From JBKQVT01 sp963727245 (GTDB lineage Bacteria; Planctomycetota; Planctomycetia; Pirellulales; Thermoguttaceae), in NCBI GenBank assembly GCA_963727245.1, contig CAVSFO010000001.1:372001-436000 (forward strand): a stretch of DNA of 64,000 bases, in the 5' to 3' direction. The notes under the pieces are model-generated. The model made no database searches and was not told the DNA's origin. It worked only from the letters and a program-made list of their open reading frames with translations. Made by a program: the position numbers and the translations under genes. This document shows positions 8,339 to 17,926 of the stretch, one piece after another (the first letter of the stretch is position 1; every line of letters starts with the position of its first letter).

Positions 8339-10257
8339 TTACCCTTGGGCCGGTTTCTCGTCTGCGGCGGGCAGGACGACGGTAAACGTGCTGCCTTTGC
8401 CCTCTTCGCTCTCGACCTCCAGCGAGCCGCCGTGCTCCTCGACGATGCCGTAGCTGACGCTCAGCCCCAGGCCGGTGCCTTTGCCCACCGGCTTGGTGCT
8501 GAAAAAGGGCTCGAAGATCTGGTCGAGGTGCTCCGACTTGATGCCGCAGCCGGTGTCGGTGAAGCGGACCAGCACCTTGCCGTCGGCGGCCAGCGAGCTG
8601 ATCAGCAGCGTGCCGCCGTTGGGCATGGCCTCGCAGGCGTTCATCGCCAGGTTGAGCATCACCTGCTGGATCTGATGGTCGTCGCCCTCGACGGTGGGAA
8701 GCGTGTCGGCCAGGTTCTCGACGATGACGATTCCCTGCATCGCCTTCTGATTGCCCAGCAGCCGCACGGTCCGCCGCACCACCTCGTTGAGGTCCAGCGG
8801 CGTCTTGACGACCTGCCGCTCGCGGGCGAAATCCAACAGGCCGCGGACGATCTGGGCGGCGCGGGTCGTCTCGTGAATAATCAAGTCGAGGTCCTGCCGG
8901 TCCTGGTCGTCCATGTTCGCTTTCTCCTGCATCATGCAGGCGAAGCTCAGGACGCCGGTCAACGGGTTGTTGATTTCATGGGCCACGCCGGCGGCCAGCC
9001 GCCCCACCGAGGCCAGTTTCTCGCTGCGGCCGAGCTGCTGGCTGGTGGACCGCTTGAGCCGCTCCTCGCGCTCGGCCACGGCGTCGGCCATGCCGTCGAC
9101 GGCCTGGCAGAGGGTCCCCATTTCCCCGCTGGGCCGGATGCCCACGCGCGCCGACAGGTCGCCGGCGATCACCCGTTTCGACATGGCGGCAATCGCGCCG
9201 ATGGGCCGCAGCACCGCCGCGGTGACGAGGTAGATCAGCACCAGGCTGGCGACGGTGGCGATGGTGACGATCGCCAGGAAGACGCCGATGATCACGCGCT
9301 GCTGGTACACGAACGGCGCTTCGAGCATGCCCACCGAAAGGACCCCGATGATCTGCCCGGTGGGATCGCGAATCGGCTCGGAGGAGGTGAGGTACCAATC
9401 GCCGATCACCAGGGCGGGCGCGGTCCAGGTGCGGCCGCCGACCAGCACCTGGTCGCCCACGGCGGCGCTCAGCCGGGTCCCGACCGCGCGGGAACCATCG
9501 GCGAACGTCAAGCTGGTGCAGATGCGGAGATCGCCCTGGAAAATCGTGACGGCGCCCACGTCGCGGCCCTCGTAGGCCATGCGCAGAAAGACCTCCCGCT
9601 TGATCGCGTCCACGATTTGGTGGCGCCGGCTCAAGAGGTCGCCGGCGTAGAGGACGGCCAGCAGGCGTCCCTGCCAATCGAGCACGGGGACGGCCACGGC
9701 CAGGACCATGCCGTCGCTGCGGAGGGCGTCGGTGGTGGGGCGCGCCGCCGGGGTGTCCACCAGGGGGATACGGGCCCGCGCCGCCAGCTCCCGCCCCTCG
9801 ACGGCCAGCGACTCGGCCGACAGGATGATCGTGCCTCGGGCGGGTGCCTTCGTCTTCAGCACCTCCGCGATGACCGGGTTGGCGGAGAGGTCGTCGCCGC
9901 GGCGGCCCTGGTTCCGCGCCCGGCAGAGGACCTTGCCGGCCGGATCGAGCACGGCGAGAAAATCCATGCCGCCGGAATCATGGGCGCGGTCCAAGAGCGT
10001 GCGCAAGGTGGCGGGGTCGTTTTTCGCGACGGCGGCGGGCAGGGTCCGGCCCAGCGCCATGCGCGCAAGAAGGCGTCGGTCACTTCGAGGTGGCCCTGAT
10101 AGGCGGCCCGCGCGGAGTTCAGGTCCAGCCCGACCTGGGCCTGCACCTCCTTCATCCAGACGTGGCCCACGTATCGCAAGGCGACCAGCAAGAGGAGGGA
10201 ATTGGCCAGCAGGATGACGGCGATGGCCGTCATCGTCAGTTTGAAACGGGTGGTCAT
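8339..10257 (-). CDS. Sensor histidine kinase, cache/HAMP type (one frame break)
   Basis: About 639 residues when restored. An N-terminal membrane helix (residues about 7-28) precedes a large extracytoplasmic cache-like sensor region, a second helix (I-I-G-V-F-L-A-I-V-T region), HAMP, HisKA with the phosphorylated histidine in G-V-A-H-E-I-N-N-P-L, and an ATPase domain ending G-T-G-L-G-L-S. The frame changes near 10062-10068; one added C in the G-C-G-C run would join T-D-A-F-L-R-A to M-A-L-G-R-T-L. It is the cognate sensor of the regulator three bases downstream. The ligand is unknown. Confidence 0.8.
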
Positions 10258-10403
10258 GTATTCTTACCGGCCCTTGCGCCTGCCGTGGAGGTTCCAGTGT
10301 CTATTATCTCAGCTTTGGGCGGCGTCGGCAACCGGTGCCGGCCGTCCGAAGGCTGGTCGTGGCGCCGGCACGTTCTCCGCTGCCTTTTGGCGGCCAATTT
10401 GGC

Positions 10404-10409
10404 TATAAT
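10404..10409 (+). promoter_or_regulatory. Consensus -10 box, possible leaderless start
   Basis: TATAAT ends six bases before the ATG of the LRR protein, which would place transcription initiation at or next to the start codon. A -35-position hexamer 17 bases upstream (TGCCTT, 10381-10386) is a poor match. No Shine-Dalgarno precedes the ATG. Confidence 0.4.
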
Positions 10410-10415
10410 ATCGGC

Positions 10416-11207
10416 ATGGACGACGCCCCTTATGAAAGGCCCCGCTGGTATCGTGTTACGCCCGGCCGCGCCGTGCTCGGAATGCTGGCGGCGGAGGTCT
10501 TCTTATTTGTATCCGAGCGATTCGAGTGGTTTGCCTTCAACCGGCACAAAGGCTACACCGTCTTGATCACCGTGGCGGCCGTCGCGGTGATGCTGCTGCT
10601 GACGTTTTCTTGGTTCTTGCTGAGCCTGATTTTCAGGTGGCGGTTCCAGTTCAGCATCCGCTCATTGTTCCTGCTGACCGTGGTGGTCGCCGCGGCGTCC
10701 GGTTGGCTGGCGACGGCCAGACAGCAGGCGGAGAAACAGCGCGTAGCGGTGGAGGAGATTGCGAAACTGCAGGGGGCTATTTGCTTTGATTATCAAAGCG
10801 ATGCGTCTGGCACTTGGATACCAGGCGCCACACCGCCGGGGCCGCCGTGGCTGCGCCAAGTGCTGGGAGACGACCTGCTGGTCAGTGTGACGCGGGTTGA
10901 CTTCAGCATCTCCGCGGAGGTCAGCGACGCCAGGCTGCGATGCGTCCAGGGATTGACTCAACTCCAATGGCTGGGGCTCAACGACAAGATTAGCGATGCG
11001 GGGCTGCAACATCTCCGGGGATTGACCAATCTCCAGGAGCTTGACCTTATAGGCACCAAGGTCAGCGATGCGGGGCTGCAGCATCTCAAGGGGTTGACCC
11101 GACTGCAAGAGCTATACCTCTGCGGCACCAAGGTCACCGATGCGGGCGAGAGAGATCTTAAGAAGGCGCTGCCGAGCGTAACGATACACCGGGGTCCCAT
11201 GTATTGA
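10416..11207 (+). CDS. Membrane-anchored leucine-rich-repeat protein
   Basis: 263 residues. Three hydrophobic segments lie in the first 100 residues (M-L-A-A-E-V-F-L-F-V, then V-L-I-T-V-A-A-V-A-V, then L-F-L-L-T-V-V-V-A-A). After a linker, four ~24-residue LRRs follow with the S-D-A-G-L-Q-H-L-x-G-L-T-x-L-Q pattern. The segment W-L-R-Q-V-L-G-D-D reappears as W-L-R-E-L-L-G-D-D in the 890-residue LRR protein at 32321-34993, so the two are related in their linker as well as their repeats. Such proteins are common in planctomycetes and of unknown function. Confidence 0.75.
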   Translation: MDDAPYERPRWYRVTPGRAVLGMLAAEVFLFVSERFEWFAFNRHKGYTVLITVAAVAVMLLLTFSWFLLSLIFRWRFQFSIRSLFLLTVVVAAASGWLATARQQAEKQRVAVEEIAKLQGAICFDYQSDASGTWIPGATPPGPPWLRQVLGDDLLVSVTRVDFSISAEVSDARLRCVQGLTQLQWLGLNDKISDAGLQHLRGLTNLQELDLIGTKVSDAGLQHLKGLTRLQELYLCGTKVTDAGERDLKKALPSVTIHRGPMY

Positions 11208-11457
11208 GGGAGGGGCGTTGAGGAAAACCCCCAGGACACGATAGACAATCGTTGATACTTGCGCCGGGTGCCCAGAAAGCGGAGCACGCGCGGTTCCCCG
11301 TCGGCGACGAGTTCGCCGTTTTGAGGTCGCAATTTGCGACCTCAGAGATCACCACCGGTCATGGCGGCCGCGGCGCGGCACTTGACTCTGCCCCCCGATG
11401 TGCGATGATCGTAGGGTGTCGGCGATTGCTCGCTTCCCCTTGCCCAAGGAGTCTTCC

Positions 11458-11718
11458 ATGGCCCCCCCCGATCCGTCCCCGGCCCCCAGCTTCCAGGACC
11501 TCAAGGCGGCAATGAAGGCCTTTCGGAAACGAATCAAACTCATGCAGCTCGACGACCAATCGAAGATCGGCCGGGGGCCGATGAGCGGCGGCCACCCCTC
11601 GGGGATCGTGGCCATCACGCCACCCGACCAGTTCCCGGCGGCCGTTTGGGAAGAACTGGCCCGGCAGGGCAAACTGAAAAGCGTCGGCAACGGGATGTAT
11701 GAACTCGTCCAACCCTAG
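11458..11718 (+). CDS. Small conserved-type hypothetical protein
   Basis: 86 residues, starting P-P-D-P-S-P-A-P after M-A and then a helical, basic segment (L-K-A-A-M-K-A-F-R-K-R-I-K). AAGGAG seven bases before the ATG supports this start. I do not recognise a family. Its last eleven codons lie within the 34-bp direct duplication that brackets the palindromic repeat just downstream, so the stop region has been copied. Confidence 0.65.
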   Translation: MAPPDPSPAPSFQDLKAAMKAFRKRIKLMQLDDQSKIGRGPMSGGHPSGIVAITPPDQFPAAVWEELARQGKLKSVGNGMYELVQP

Positions 11719-11808
11719 AAATTCCAAAGGGGACAGTCCCATTTTCGTCGAACGAAAATTGGGACAGTCCCCAGGCGTCGGCAACGGGATGTATGAACTC
11801 GTCCAACC
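11681..11808. repeat. GGGGACAGTCCC palindrome bracketed by a 34-bp duplication
   Basis: The palindrome occupies 11729-11772 (44 bp), with arms starting GGGGACAGTCCC and ending GGGACAGTCCCC and a central ATTTTCGTCGAACGAAAAT hairpin. Identical 34-bp copies of the preceding gene's 3' end lie at 11681-11714 and 11775-11808. Other members of this palindrome family are at 23338-23381, 38075-38116, 39221-39300 and 51727-51770. Confidence 0.85.
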
Positions 11809-11862
11809 GTAGTGCGGTGCTTCAGAATTGAGGGATTGTATTCCAGGTGAACTTGGTGATAT

Positions 11863-11941
<79 letters not shown>

Positions 11942-12002
11942 CCAAAATCATAAAGTCTGGTTTGACTTACGCCCAACCCGTGATGACAACAGGAGATTTT
12001 CC

Positions 12003-13667
12003 ATGTCCGTTCTGCTCGTGGTCCGGTCTATCCGCGTGCTCTGGCTGCCGGCGATCCTGCTGGCCGTGCTGACTTCGCCGCTGGGCGCCGAGCCGCAGGG
12101 GCAATACTTCGCCAAGAAAGTCTATGTGCCCACGCCGTTGCCGACGTTCGAGGAGACCAAGGACAAGCTGCCCTCGCCGATCTACGACGAGAACCCCCTG
12201 TACGTCAAGATGTACTGGAAGACGTGGGAACTGGGCTTCAAAAACTTCAACGAGCCCAAGCCCGGCAGCGGCTTCGTCTCGCAGTTCATCGACGCCGCCT
12301 TCAATCAGAACATCTTCCTGTGGGACTCGTGTTTCATGTCGATGTTCTGCAACTACGGCCATCCGTTGGTGCCCGGCATCGGCAGCCTGGACAACTTCTA
12401 CGCCAAGCAACACGCCGACGGCGAGATCTGCCGGGAGATTGTCCGGGCCACGGGCAAGGATTTCGGCGCCTGGGTCAACAGCGAGCAGAAGAGCCTCTGG
12501 AGCCGCTGGGGCGCCCTGTCCGGCAAGGGCTTCTCCGTCAAGTACGTGGGCCGCGAAGTCCCCGAGCCGCCCCCCTGCCTGACGCTCGACTCGCTGAACC
12601 ATCCGCTCTTCGCCTGGGCGGAACTGGAGAGCGTTCGCGTCACCGGCGACCGCTCGCGTCTGAAAATGGTCTACCAACCGCTGGTCCATTACTACCGGGC
12701 GCTGCGGAAATACCTGCGCCAGGGCAACGGCCTGTACGTGACCGATTGGGCCACCATGGACAATTCGCCCCGCAATGTTGCCATCGCCAGCGGCGGCATG
12801 GCGGTGGACATCTCGGCCGAAATGGTCCTCTTTGCCAATCAGCTCGCCGACATCGCCGAGTTGTTGGACAAGCGGGACGAGGCCGCCGCGTTCCGTAGCG
12901 AGGCCGCCGAGCTGTCGGCCGTGATCAATGAGAAAATGTGGGATCCCGAGCGGAAGTTCTACTTCGACCTCACCGTCGGCGGCCAACAGTCGCAGGTCAA
13001 GACCGTGGCGGCCTACTGGACCTTGCTTGCGGGCGTTGCCACGGCCCAACAGGCCGAGGCCCTGGCCGCCGAGTTGAGCAACCCCAAGAGCTTCGGCCGC
13101 AAGCATCGCGTGCCCACGTGCCCGGGGGATCAGAAGGGTTTTGATCCGGCCGGCGGCTACTGGAAAGGGGCGGTCTGGGCGCCGATCAACACGATGGTGA
13201 TTCGTGGACTACAGCGTTATGGCAAGCAAGACCTGGCCCGCCAAATCGCCCGCGAAGACCTGCAAATTGTCGCCGAGGTCTTCAAGCGTACGGGCACGGT
13301 TTGGGAGAACTATGCCCCGGACGCCGCCAAGCCGGGGACGCCGGCCAAACCGGACTTCGTCGGCTGGACGGGAATCGTGCCGATCCTGTACTTCCTCGAG
13401 TTCGGCATCGGACTCCAGCCCGATGCCCCTAAGAACCAACTGACCTGGACGCTCGCCTCCGACAAACGTTGCGGCTGCCAACGGTTCCGTTTCAATGGCC
13501 ACACGGCCACCCTGGTCGCAACACCTGGCACCCCGGAAGAGGGGAAGACACGGCTGTCGGTCGAGTCGGACGGTCCCTTTCGGCTCCGCGTCGAGCGGAA
13601 CGGAAAGCGGTCGGAATTCGCCGTCCAGAAGGGCCAGAACAGCTTCACGCTGGCCCCCGCGGAGTAG
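12003..13667 (+). CDS. Secreted trehalase/GH63-like glycoside hydrolase
   Basis: 554 residues, with a signal peptide (about 1-28, ending L-G-A-E-P) followed by an (alpha/alpha)6-barrel-type domain. Recognisable pieces are F-L-W-D-S-C-F-M near residue 100, G-G-Y-W-K-G-A-V-W-A-P-I-N and W-E-N-Y-A-P-D, as in trehalase (GH37) and mannosyl-oligosaccharide glucosidase (GH63)-like enzymes. It probably hydrolyses alpha-glycosides in the periplasm or outside the cell. The ATG is preceded by AGGAG nine bases upstream. The exact substrate is not determined. Confidence 0.75.
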   Translation: MSVLLVVRSIRVLWLPAILLAVLTSPLGAEPQGQYFAKKVYVPTPLPTFEETKDKLPSPIYDENPLYVKMYWKTWELGFKNFNEPKPGSGFVSQFIDAAFNQNIFLWDSCFMSMFCNYGHPLVPGIGSLDNFYAKQHADGEICREIVRATGKDFGAWVNSEQKSLWSRWGALSGKGFSVKYVGREVPEPPPCLTLDSLNHPLFAWAELESVRVTGDRSRLKMVYQPLVHYYRALRKYLRQGNGLYVTDWATMDNSPRNVAIASGGMAVDISAEMVLFANQLADIAELLDKRDEAAAFRSEAAELSAVINEKMWDPERKFYFDLTVGGQQSQVKTVAAYWTLLAGVATAQQAEALAAELSNPKSFGRKHRVPTCPGDQKGFDPAGGYWKGAVWAPINTMVIRGLQRYGKQDLARQIAREDLQIVAEVFKRTGTVWENYAPDAAKPGTPAKPDFVGWTGIVPILYFLEFGIGLQPDAPKNQLTWTLASDKRCGCQRFRFNGHTATLVATPGTPEEGKTRLSVESDGPFRLRVERNGKRSEFAVQKGQNSFTLAPAE

Positions 13668-13795
13668 CCCGGACGCGCCGCCGCGAACGCCAGAAACCCC
13701 TTATTTTTTGCTTAATTCGGCCCGGCGGGCGCTCTTGGGGCCTGTTTCCCTTGTTATCTGGGGGAAAACTGGGGATGATTTGGCACCCCAAACGC

Positions 13796-13823
13796 TTGAC
13801 AGGGCGGGCATTCCTGCTAGGAT
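13796..13823 (+). promoter_or_regulatory. Sigma-70-type promoter
   Basis: TTGACA (13796-13801) and TAGGAT (13818-13823) are separated by 16 bases. The next rightward gene candidate begins at 13944, leaving a leader of about 110 bases. Confidence 0.55.
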
Positions 13824-13943
13824 GAACGTTATACTTTCGTTAAAGTTGGCGCATGTCTTTTCGACGTTGAGTCCGGAAGTGGAGATGGCGCCCGGAGGGC
13901 GGGTGGCCCGGGGAGGCGAGTTTCGAAACGTTGGGGCCGGCGG

Positions 13944-14704
13944 ATGGATGATCTCCAGCTACAGAAAGTGACCGCCCAGGAGCGCAGGCGCCTGACGCCG
14001 GCGGTTCGTATCGCGCGTGGCGCAGTTGGGCGAGGCGGGAAACTGCGCGGGACGCCGGCCGCGATCCCTGGGAGTTTGCGGTGGAGATCGGCACCCTCGG
14101 CGCGCTGGGCGTTACGGCCGCCGCGCTGCGATGGTTGGTCTGCCGGGGCTATGTCGAGCATGCCCGCGAGATCACCAAGCCGGAAGATCGCGTGCGGCAG
14201 TTTCGCTCCAGTTTCAACCTCGGCTTCGTGAAGGCGACCTGCTTCATCCTCACGCCGGCCGGAATGGCGCTGGCGCAGGATGCCCGAACGCGTTCCTTGT
14301 CCTGTCTTGCGCCGGAGGCCGTCCGCCCGGCAGGCCAGTACGCGGATGCGGACGCGTCGGCGACGGTGATTCCTCATTGGGACCACGAGCGTCATGTTCT
14401 CTCGGTGGGCAACCGCGTGGTGAAGCAGTTCCGCGTGCCCTCCCCCAATCAAGAGGCGGTGCTGCACGCCTTCCAGCGGGACGATTGGCCTCCCTATATC
14501 GCCGATCCGTTGCCGGCGGTTTCCGCGCCGCAGCACGCCAAGGTTCGCCTGCATGACACGATCAAGTGTCTGAACGCGCGGCAGAAGAACCGCCTCGTCC
14601 GCTTCCGCGGCGACGGCCAGGGAATGGGCGTGCTCTGGGAACTTGTGGCCGAGCAGGCCGCCCAACAAGCGGTCCAGGATGTGGGCATCCGCCGGGCAGC
14701 CTAA
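13944..14704 (+). CDS. Hypothetical protein, reading frame disturbed
   Basis: Best read as a protein of about 250 residues beginning M-D-D-L-Q-L-Q-K-V-T at 13944. The main open part (14060-14704) reads R-D-P-W-E-F-A-V-E-I-G-T-L-G-A-L-G and contains R-W-L-V-C-R-G-Y-V-E-H-A, possibly a winged-helix-like segment. No ATG or GTG opens that frame before 14081 and a stop lies at 13949, so two frame changes (about 14013 and 14050) are needed to join it to the 13944 start. Alternatively translation begins at GTG 14081. Function unknown. Confidence 0.5.
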
Positions 14705-14718
14705 GCCGCATTTCTCGC

Positions 14719-14858
14719 GTAGGGTGGGACAAGGTTCGCGCAACTTCCGGTGGGTCTTCGCAAACCGCATCTCGCTTGAATTCCAGGTTGCCGGGAAATC
14801 GATATCCGGCGAGCGACCGAACTCCCACCGGGTGTGCGGTTTGCTCGACCCACCCTAC
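14719..14858. repeat. Dispersed 140-bp repeat with GTAGGGTGGG ends (copy 2)
   Basis: Second full copy of the element at 3468-3606, with the same inverted ends and the interior GTGGGTCTTCGCAAACCGCA. It lies between two convergent genes (the hypothetical ending at 14704 and the oxidoreductase ending at 14879). Confidence 0.75.
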
Positions 14859-14878
14859 ATGTCGGTGGATAATCCCGC

Positions 14879-16287
14879 CTAAACCTTCGGCAGCTCGTAA
14901 CCGGCGCGGCGCGGCCGCTCCAGGAGAATGGTTCGCCTCCGGGCAGTTGGTGAATCGCTCGGCGGCGGGGTCCCAGGCCAGAGGCCGGCCGACGCGGCCG
15001 ACGTCGCGGGCGATGTTGACCAGGTGGCAGAGCGTGGTCGCCCGCAGGCCGATTTCGATGTCGGCGTTGCAGCGCTTGCGGCTCTTGACGCAGTCGGTGA
15101 AATTCTCGATGTGGTAGGCCGTTTCGGGCCGCCGAATGGGGCCGGGGTTGTCCTTGGCGCGCACGATTTCCTTGGGGTTGCTGGCGAGCTTGTTGCGATT
15201 GATCTCGATCTTGCCCTTCTCGCCGCTGAAGATCGCCCCCAGGCCCGGGCCGCGGTCGCCGTCGAGGTGCAGCTTCAACTCGGTGCCGCTGGCAAACTTC
15301 ATGGTGATCTTCGCCCGCGGACCGGTGAGCTTGGCAGCGGGATGATACTCGGTGCCGGTGTCCTGGTCGCCGGTGTCGCCGATGATTACGCCGCCGACGG
15401 TCTTGCGGGAGGCGAACTTGCCCGTGTCGCGATCGGCGACGGGCTCTTCGAGGAGCACTTCCAGCGGCCCGGTGTCGTCGGTGCCCAGGGCGCGGTTGAT
15501 CTGGTCGTAAGAGTGGGCGCCCCAGCCGGTGACGCCGAAGCACAGTCCGCCGCCGTCGTAGTCCCGCCAGCGGGCCCAGTCGATCAGCAGCGCGTCCTCC
15601 AGCGGCCGCAACTCGGCCTGGTTCGTCCACAGGTCCCACCAGGGCTGGACCGGACCCTTGACGTCCCTGGTCGAGGTCTTCGTCCAGCGGAAGGGGCCCA
15701 CGAAGTTGGGAGCCAGGACGGTCAGCACCTTGCCGAGGGCCCCGTTCTTCACCAGGTCGCTGGCCCAATTATTGATCGGCATGGATCGCTGCTGCGTGCC
15801 CACCTGGGTAACGCGATTGAGCTTGCGGGCGGCGTTGACCATGGCGCCGCCCTTCGCCGATCGTCAGGCACATCGGCTTCTCGATGTAGACATCCAAGCC
15901 GGCCTGCATGGCGAGGATCGTGATCCAGGCGCGGCCGTGGCTGGTGGTCTCGATATTGACCGCGTCGAGCTTTTCCCTGTCGATCATGCGGCGGAAATCT
16001 TCGTAGAAGTTCCACTTGGCCTGGCTGCCGTACTTCTTGGCGTACTCCTTGGCCCGCTTCACTTGGCAGTCGCAGCAGGTAACGATGTTATATGCCTTGA
16101 CATCCCTGCTCTCCGCCCAGATGGCGTGGGCCCGTCCGCCGCAGCCGATAATGCCCACCCGCACGGTTTCGCTGGCCGGAGCCGCGCCGTCCAGTCCCAA
16201 CACTCGCCCCGGCACCAACATGGGCAGGGCCATCGCCGCGGCCCCCGTCTTGAGAATCTCTCGCCGAGTCCAGTGATATCGAGCCAT
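14879..16287 (-). CDS. Gfo/Idh/MocA-family oxidoreductase, Tat-exported (two frame breaks)
   Basis: About 469 residues restored. A twin-arginine signal (T-R-R-E-I-L-K-T-G) precedes a Rossmann domain (V-G-I-I-G-C-G-G-R) with the E-K-P-M motif typical of the family. These NAD(P)-dependent enzymes oxidise or epimerise sugars. The ATG at 16285-16287 is preceded by GAGGAG nine bases upstream. The frame breaks near 15848-15852, where one base joins L-T-I-G-E-G to A-M-V-N-A-A-R-K, and near 14926-14932, after which the C-terminus reads L-E-R-P-R-R-A-G-Y-E-L-P-K-V-stop. It probably works with the DUF1080 protein upstream in 3-keto-glycoside metabolism. Confidence 0.8.
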
Positions 16288-16345
16288 GACAGCATTCTCC
16301 TCTGGTTGGGGTGTGTGGAGGCGTAACCGCTTGCGGCTCGTGTCC

Positions 16346-16428
16346 ACACTAGCCCGACGCGCGAGCGAGGGACTCGCGATGCTACCGTCCGCCGTGGTTT
16401 GTCCCTCGCTTGCGCTTCGGGCTAGTGT
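16346..16428. repeat. ACACTAGCCCG palindrome
   Basis: Outer arms ACACTAGCCCG and CGGGCTAGTGT with inner GAGCGAGGGAC/GTCCCTCGCTT arms form a long imperfect hairpin between the DUF1080 gene and the oxidoreductase. It looks like a dispersed REP-type repeat; only one copy is in the window. Confidence 0.6.
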
Positions 16429-16457
16429 TGCGCAGTGAACCGGTGCGCAAGTGGTTG

Positions 16458-17160
16458 TTACTTCAGGTACTTGATCCGCAGGTCCTTGAATTGCACCTTC
16501 ATGGGCGTGCCGGGATGAAGGCTAAGCGTGATCAGGCCGGCGGCCGCGGCCTTGCCCTTCTGATGATCAACAAGGTCGGCCATCAGCGCGCCGTTGACCT
16601 TCAGCAGGATCTCCGGCCCGCGGGCGATAATCACGTACTCGTTCCACTCCTGGGGCTTGTAGACCTTCAGCAGGTCGGCCGCCTTGGCGAGCGTGGTCAC
16701 CTCGCGCTTGCCGTTTTCGTCGATGACCACTTTCTGGCCGCAGGCCGTCATGACCTCGCCGCTGGTTGACCTCGTACACGGTGCCGATGCACGTGGTCCC
16801 CGTGTCCATGTCGGCCTGGTAGCCCTTGACGTCCCATTTGGGCAGTTCCTGGCTGCGAAAATTGATGCCCGAGTTGCCCCAAGCACTCCGGAAACGAAAG
16901 TTGGCGCGGAGCTCGAAGTCGGCCGGCTTGCCGCCGCGCCAGAAGATATAGGTGGGATAATCCAGCGGGTGCTTCTTCGAGGTTTCGCCGGTGATGGCGC
17001 CGTCCTCGACCGACCAATAGCCCGGCGCACCCTCCCAGTCCTTGAGATCTTTGCCGTTGAACATGGAAACGAACCCCTCCTCGTTGCCGGCCGCGACCGC
17101 CGCACTGCACGCGATCAACGCGAGGACCAACATTGTCATTCGACTTGCCAGCACGCCCAT
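16458..17160 (-). CDS. Secreted DUF1080 (3-keto-disaccharide hydrolase-like) protein (one frame break)
   Basis: About 234 residues. A signal peptide (residues 1-24, A-A-V-A-A-G) is followed by F-N-G-K-D-L-K-D-W, the entry motif of DUF1080, and a concanavalin-like beta-sandwich with N-S-G-I-N-F-R and Y-E-V-N. The frame changes near 16760-16763; one added base joins Y-E-V-N-Q to G-E-V-M-T-A-C-G-Q. Family members hydrolyse 3-keto-glycosides made by Gfo/Idh-type dehydrogenases, which fits the gene downstream. Confidence 0.8.
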
Positions 17161-17297
17161 AGCTACACCTCCATTAGAGTGATTTTGTCAGCATAACAAG
17201 AAAGCCGGGCAAAGTAAAGCGCCGCGGGGGCCGGGGACTGGGTATTGATGCGCGTTGCGATAACTCTGCTAGAGCCAAGGGGAAAAGTTGTTTGCTA

Positions 17298-17326
17298 TTG
17301 CGGCCAACCGCCCAAACGGGTAGTAT
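17298..17326 (+). promoter_or_regulatory. Promoter candidate for endonuclease gene
   Basis: TTGCGG (17298-17303) and TAGTAT (17321-17326) lie 17 bases apart, nine bases before the endonuclease ATG at 17336. The transcript would have almost no leader. Confidence 0.35.
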
Positions 17327-17335
17327 CCTGCCGCT

Positions 17336-17926
17336 ATGAGCCTTCGTTTCATACCGGCCAGACTGCGGCAAAAATTCCATATTGAGGAGCGAGTACACGC
17401 TTGCGCCGTGCTGAAGGGCGACTTCCCCAACGAATGGAAGGATGTTCTCGATTGCCTTGACGCATTTACCCTGAAGCGTTCGGAGGTAATCGCCCACGGC
17501 GGCAACAAGACCGAAATCGCCAAGGGCATCGACCACTTCCTTAATTCGCGTGGCTGGCAGGAGAAGCAGTTTGACACCCGGGTTGTGGTCGATGGTGTGC
17601 CAAAGGACGCCCCCACCCACAAGATTGACAATTTCAAGAACCGGGTCGGTGTCGAGGTCGAATGGAACAATAAAGACCCGTTCTTTGACCGCGACCTAAA
17701 CAACTTCCGTCTGCTTCATCAGTTGGATGTGCTCTCGGTGGGCGTGATAATCACGCGGATGTGGGAACTTCAAAAGGAGTTCAAGAAGCTGGAAAAGGGC
17801 ACTTCCTACGGCATGAATACCACCCACTTCGGCAAGCTGCTCCCAAAAGTCAATGGAGGAGGGGCTGGTGGTTGCCCGCTCCTCTTGATCGGGATGGGGT
17901 TTGCGTGCTACGACCCAAACGCCTAG
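17336..17926 (+). CDS. BglII/BstYI-family restriction endonuclease (first)
   Basis: 196 residues. The catalytic pattern of the BglII fold is visible as D98, E107 and E109 (I-D-N-F-K-N-R-V-G-V-E-V-E-W): the D-x8-E-x-Q/E spacing matches BglII D84/E93/Q95, with E in the last position. The W-N-N-K-D following fits a related subfamily. It should cleave a specific short palindromic DNA site; the site cannot be read from sequence. It converges on, and overlaps by 77 bases, the MT-A70 methyltransferase gene. Confidence 0.8.
   Translation: MSLRFIPARLRQKFHIEERVHACAVLKGDFPNEWKDVLDCLDAFTLKRSEVIAHGGNKTEIAKGIDHFLNSRGWQEKQFDTRVVVDGVPKDAPTHKIDNFKNRVGVEVEWNNKDPFFDRDLNNFRLLHQLDVLSVGVIITRMWELQKEFKKLEKGTSYGMNTTHFGKLLPKVNGGGAGGCPLLLIGMGFACYDPNA

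Noticed and set aside
6848..10099. Very long open frame on the plus strand opposite the two-component genes
   Set aside because: It mirrors the kinase and regulator codon for codon, has His/Asp/Gly-rich low-complexity composition and no recognisable domain; GC-rich genes often leave such open antisense frames.
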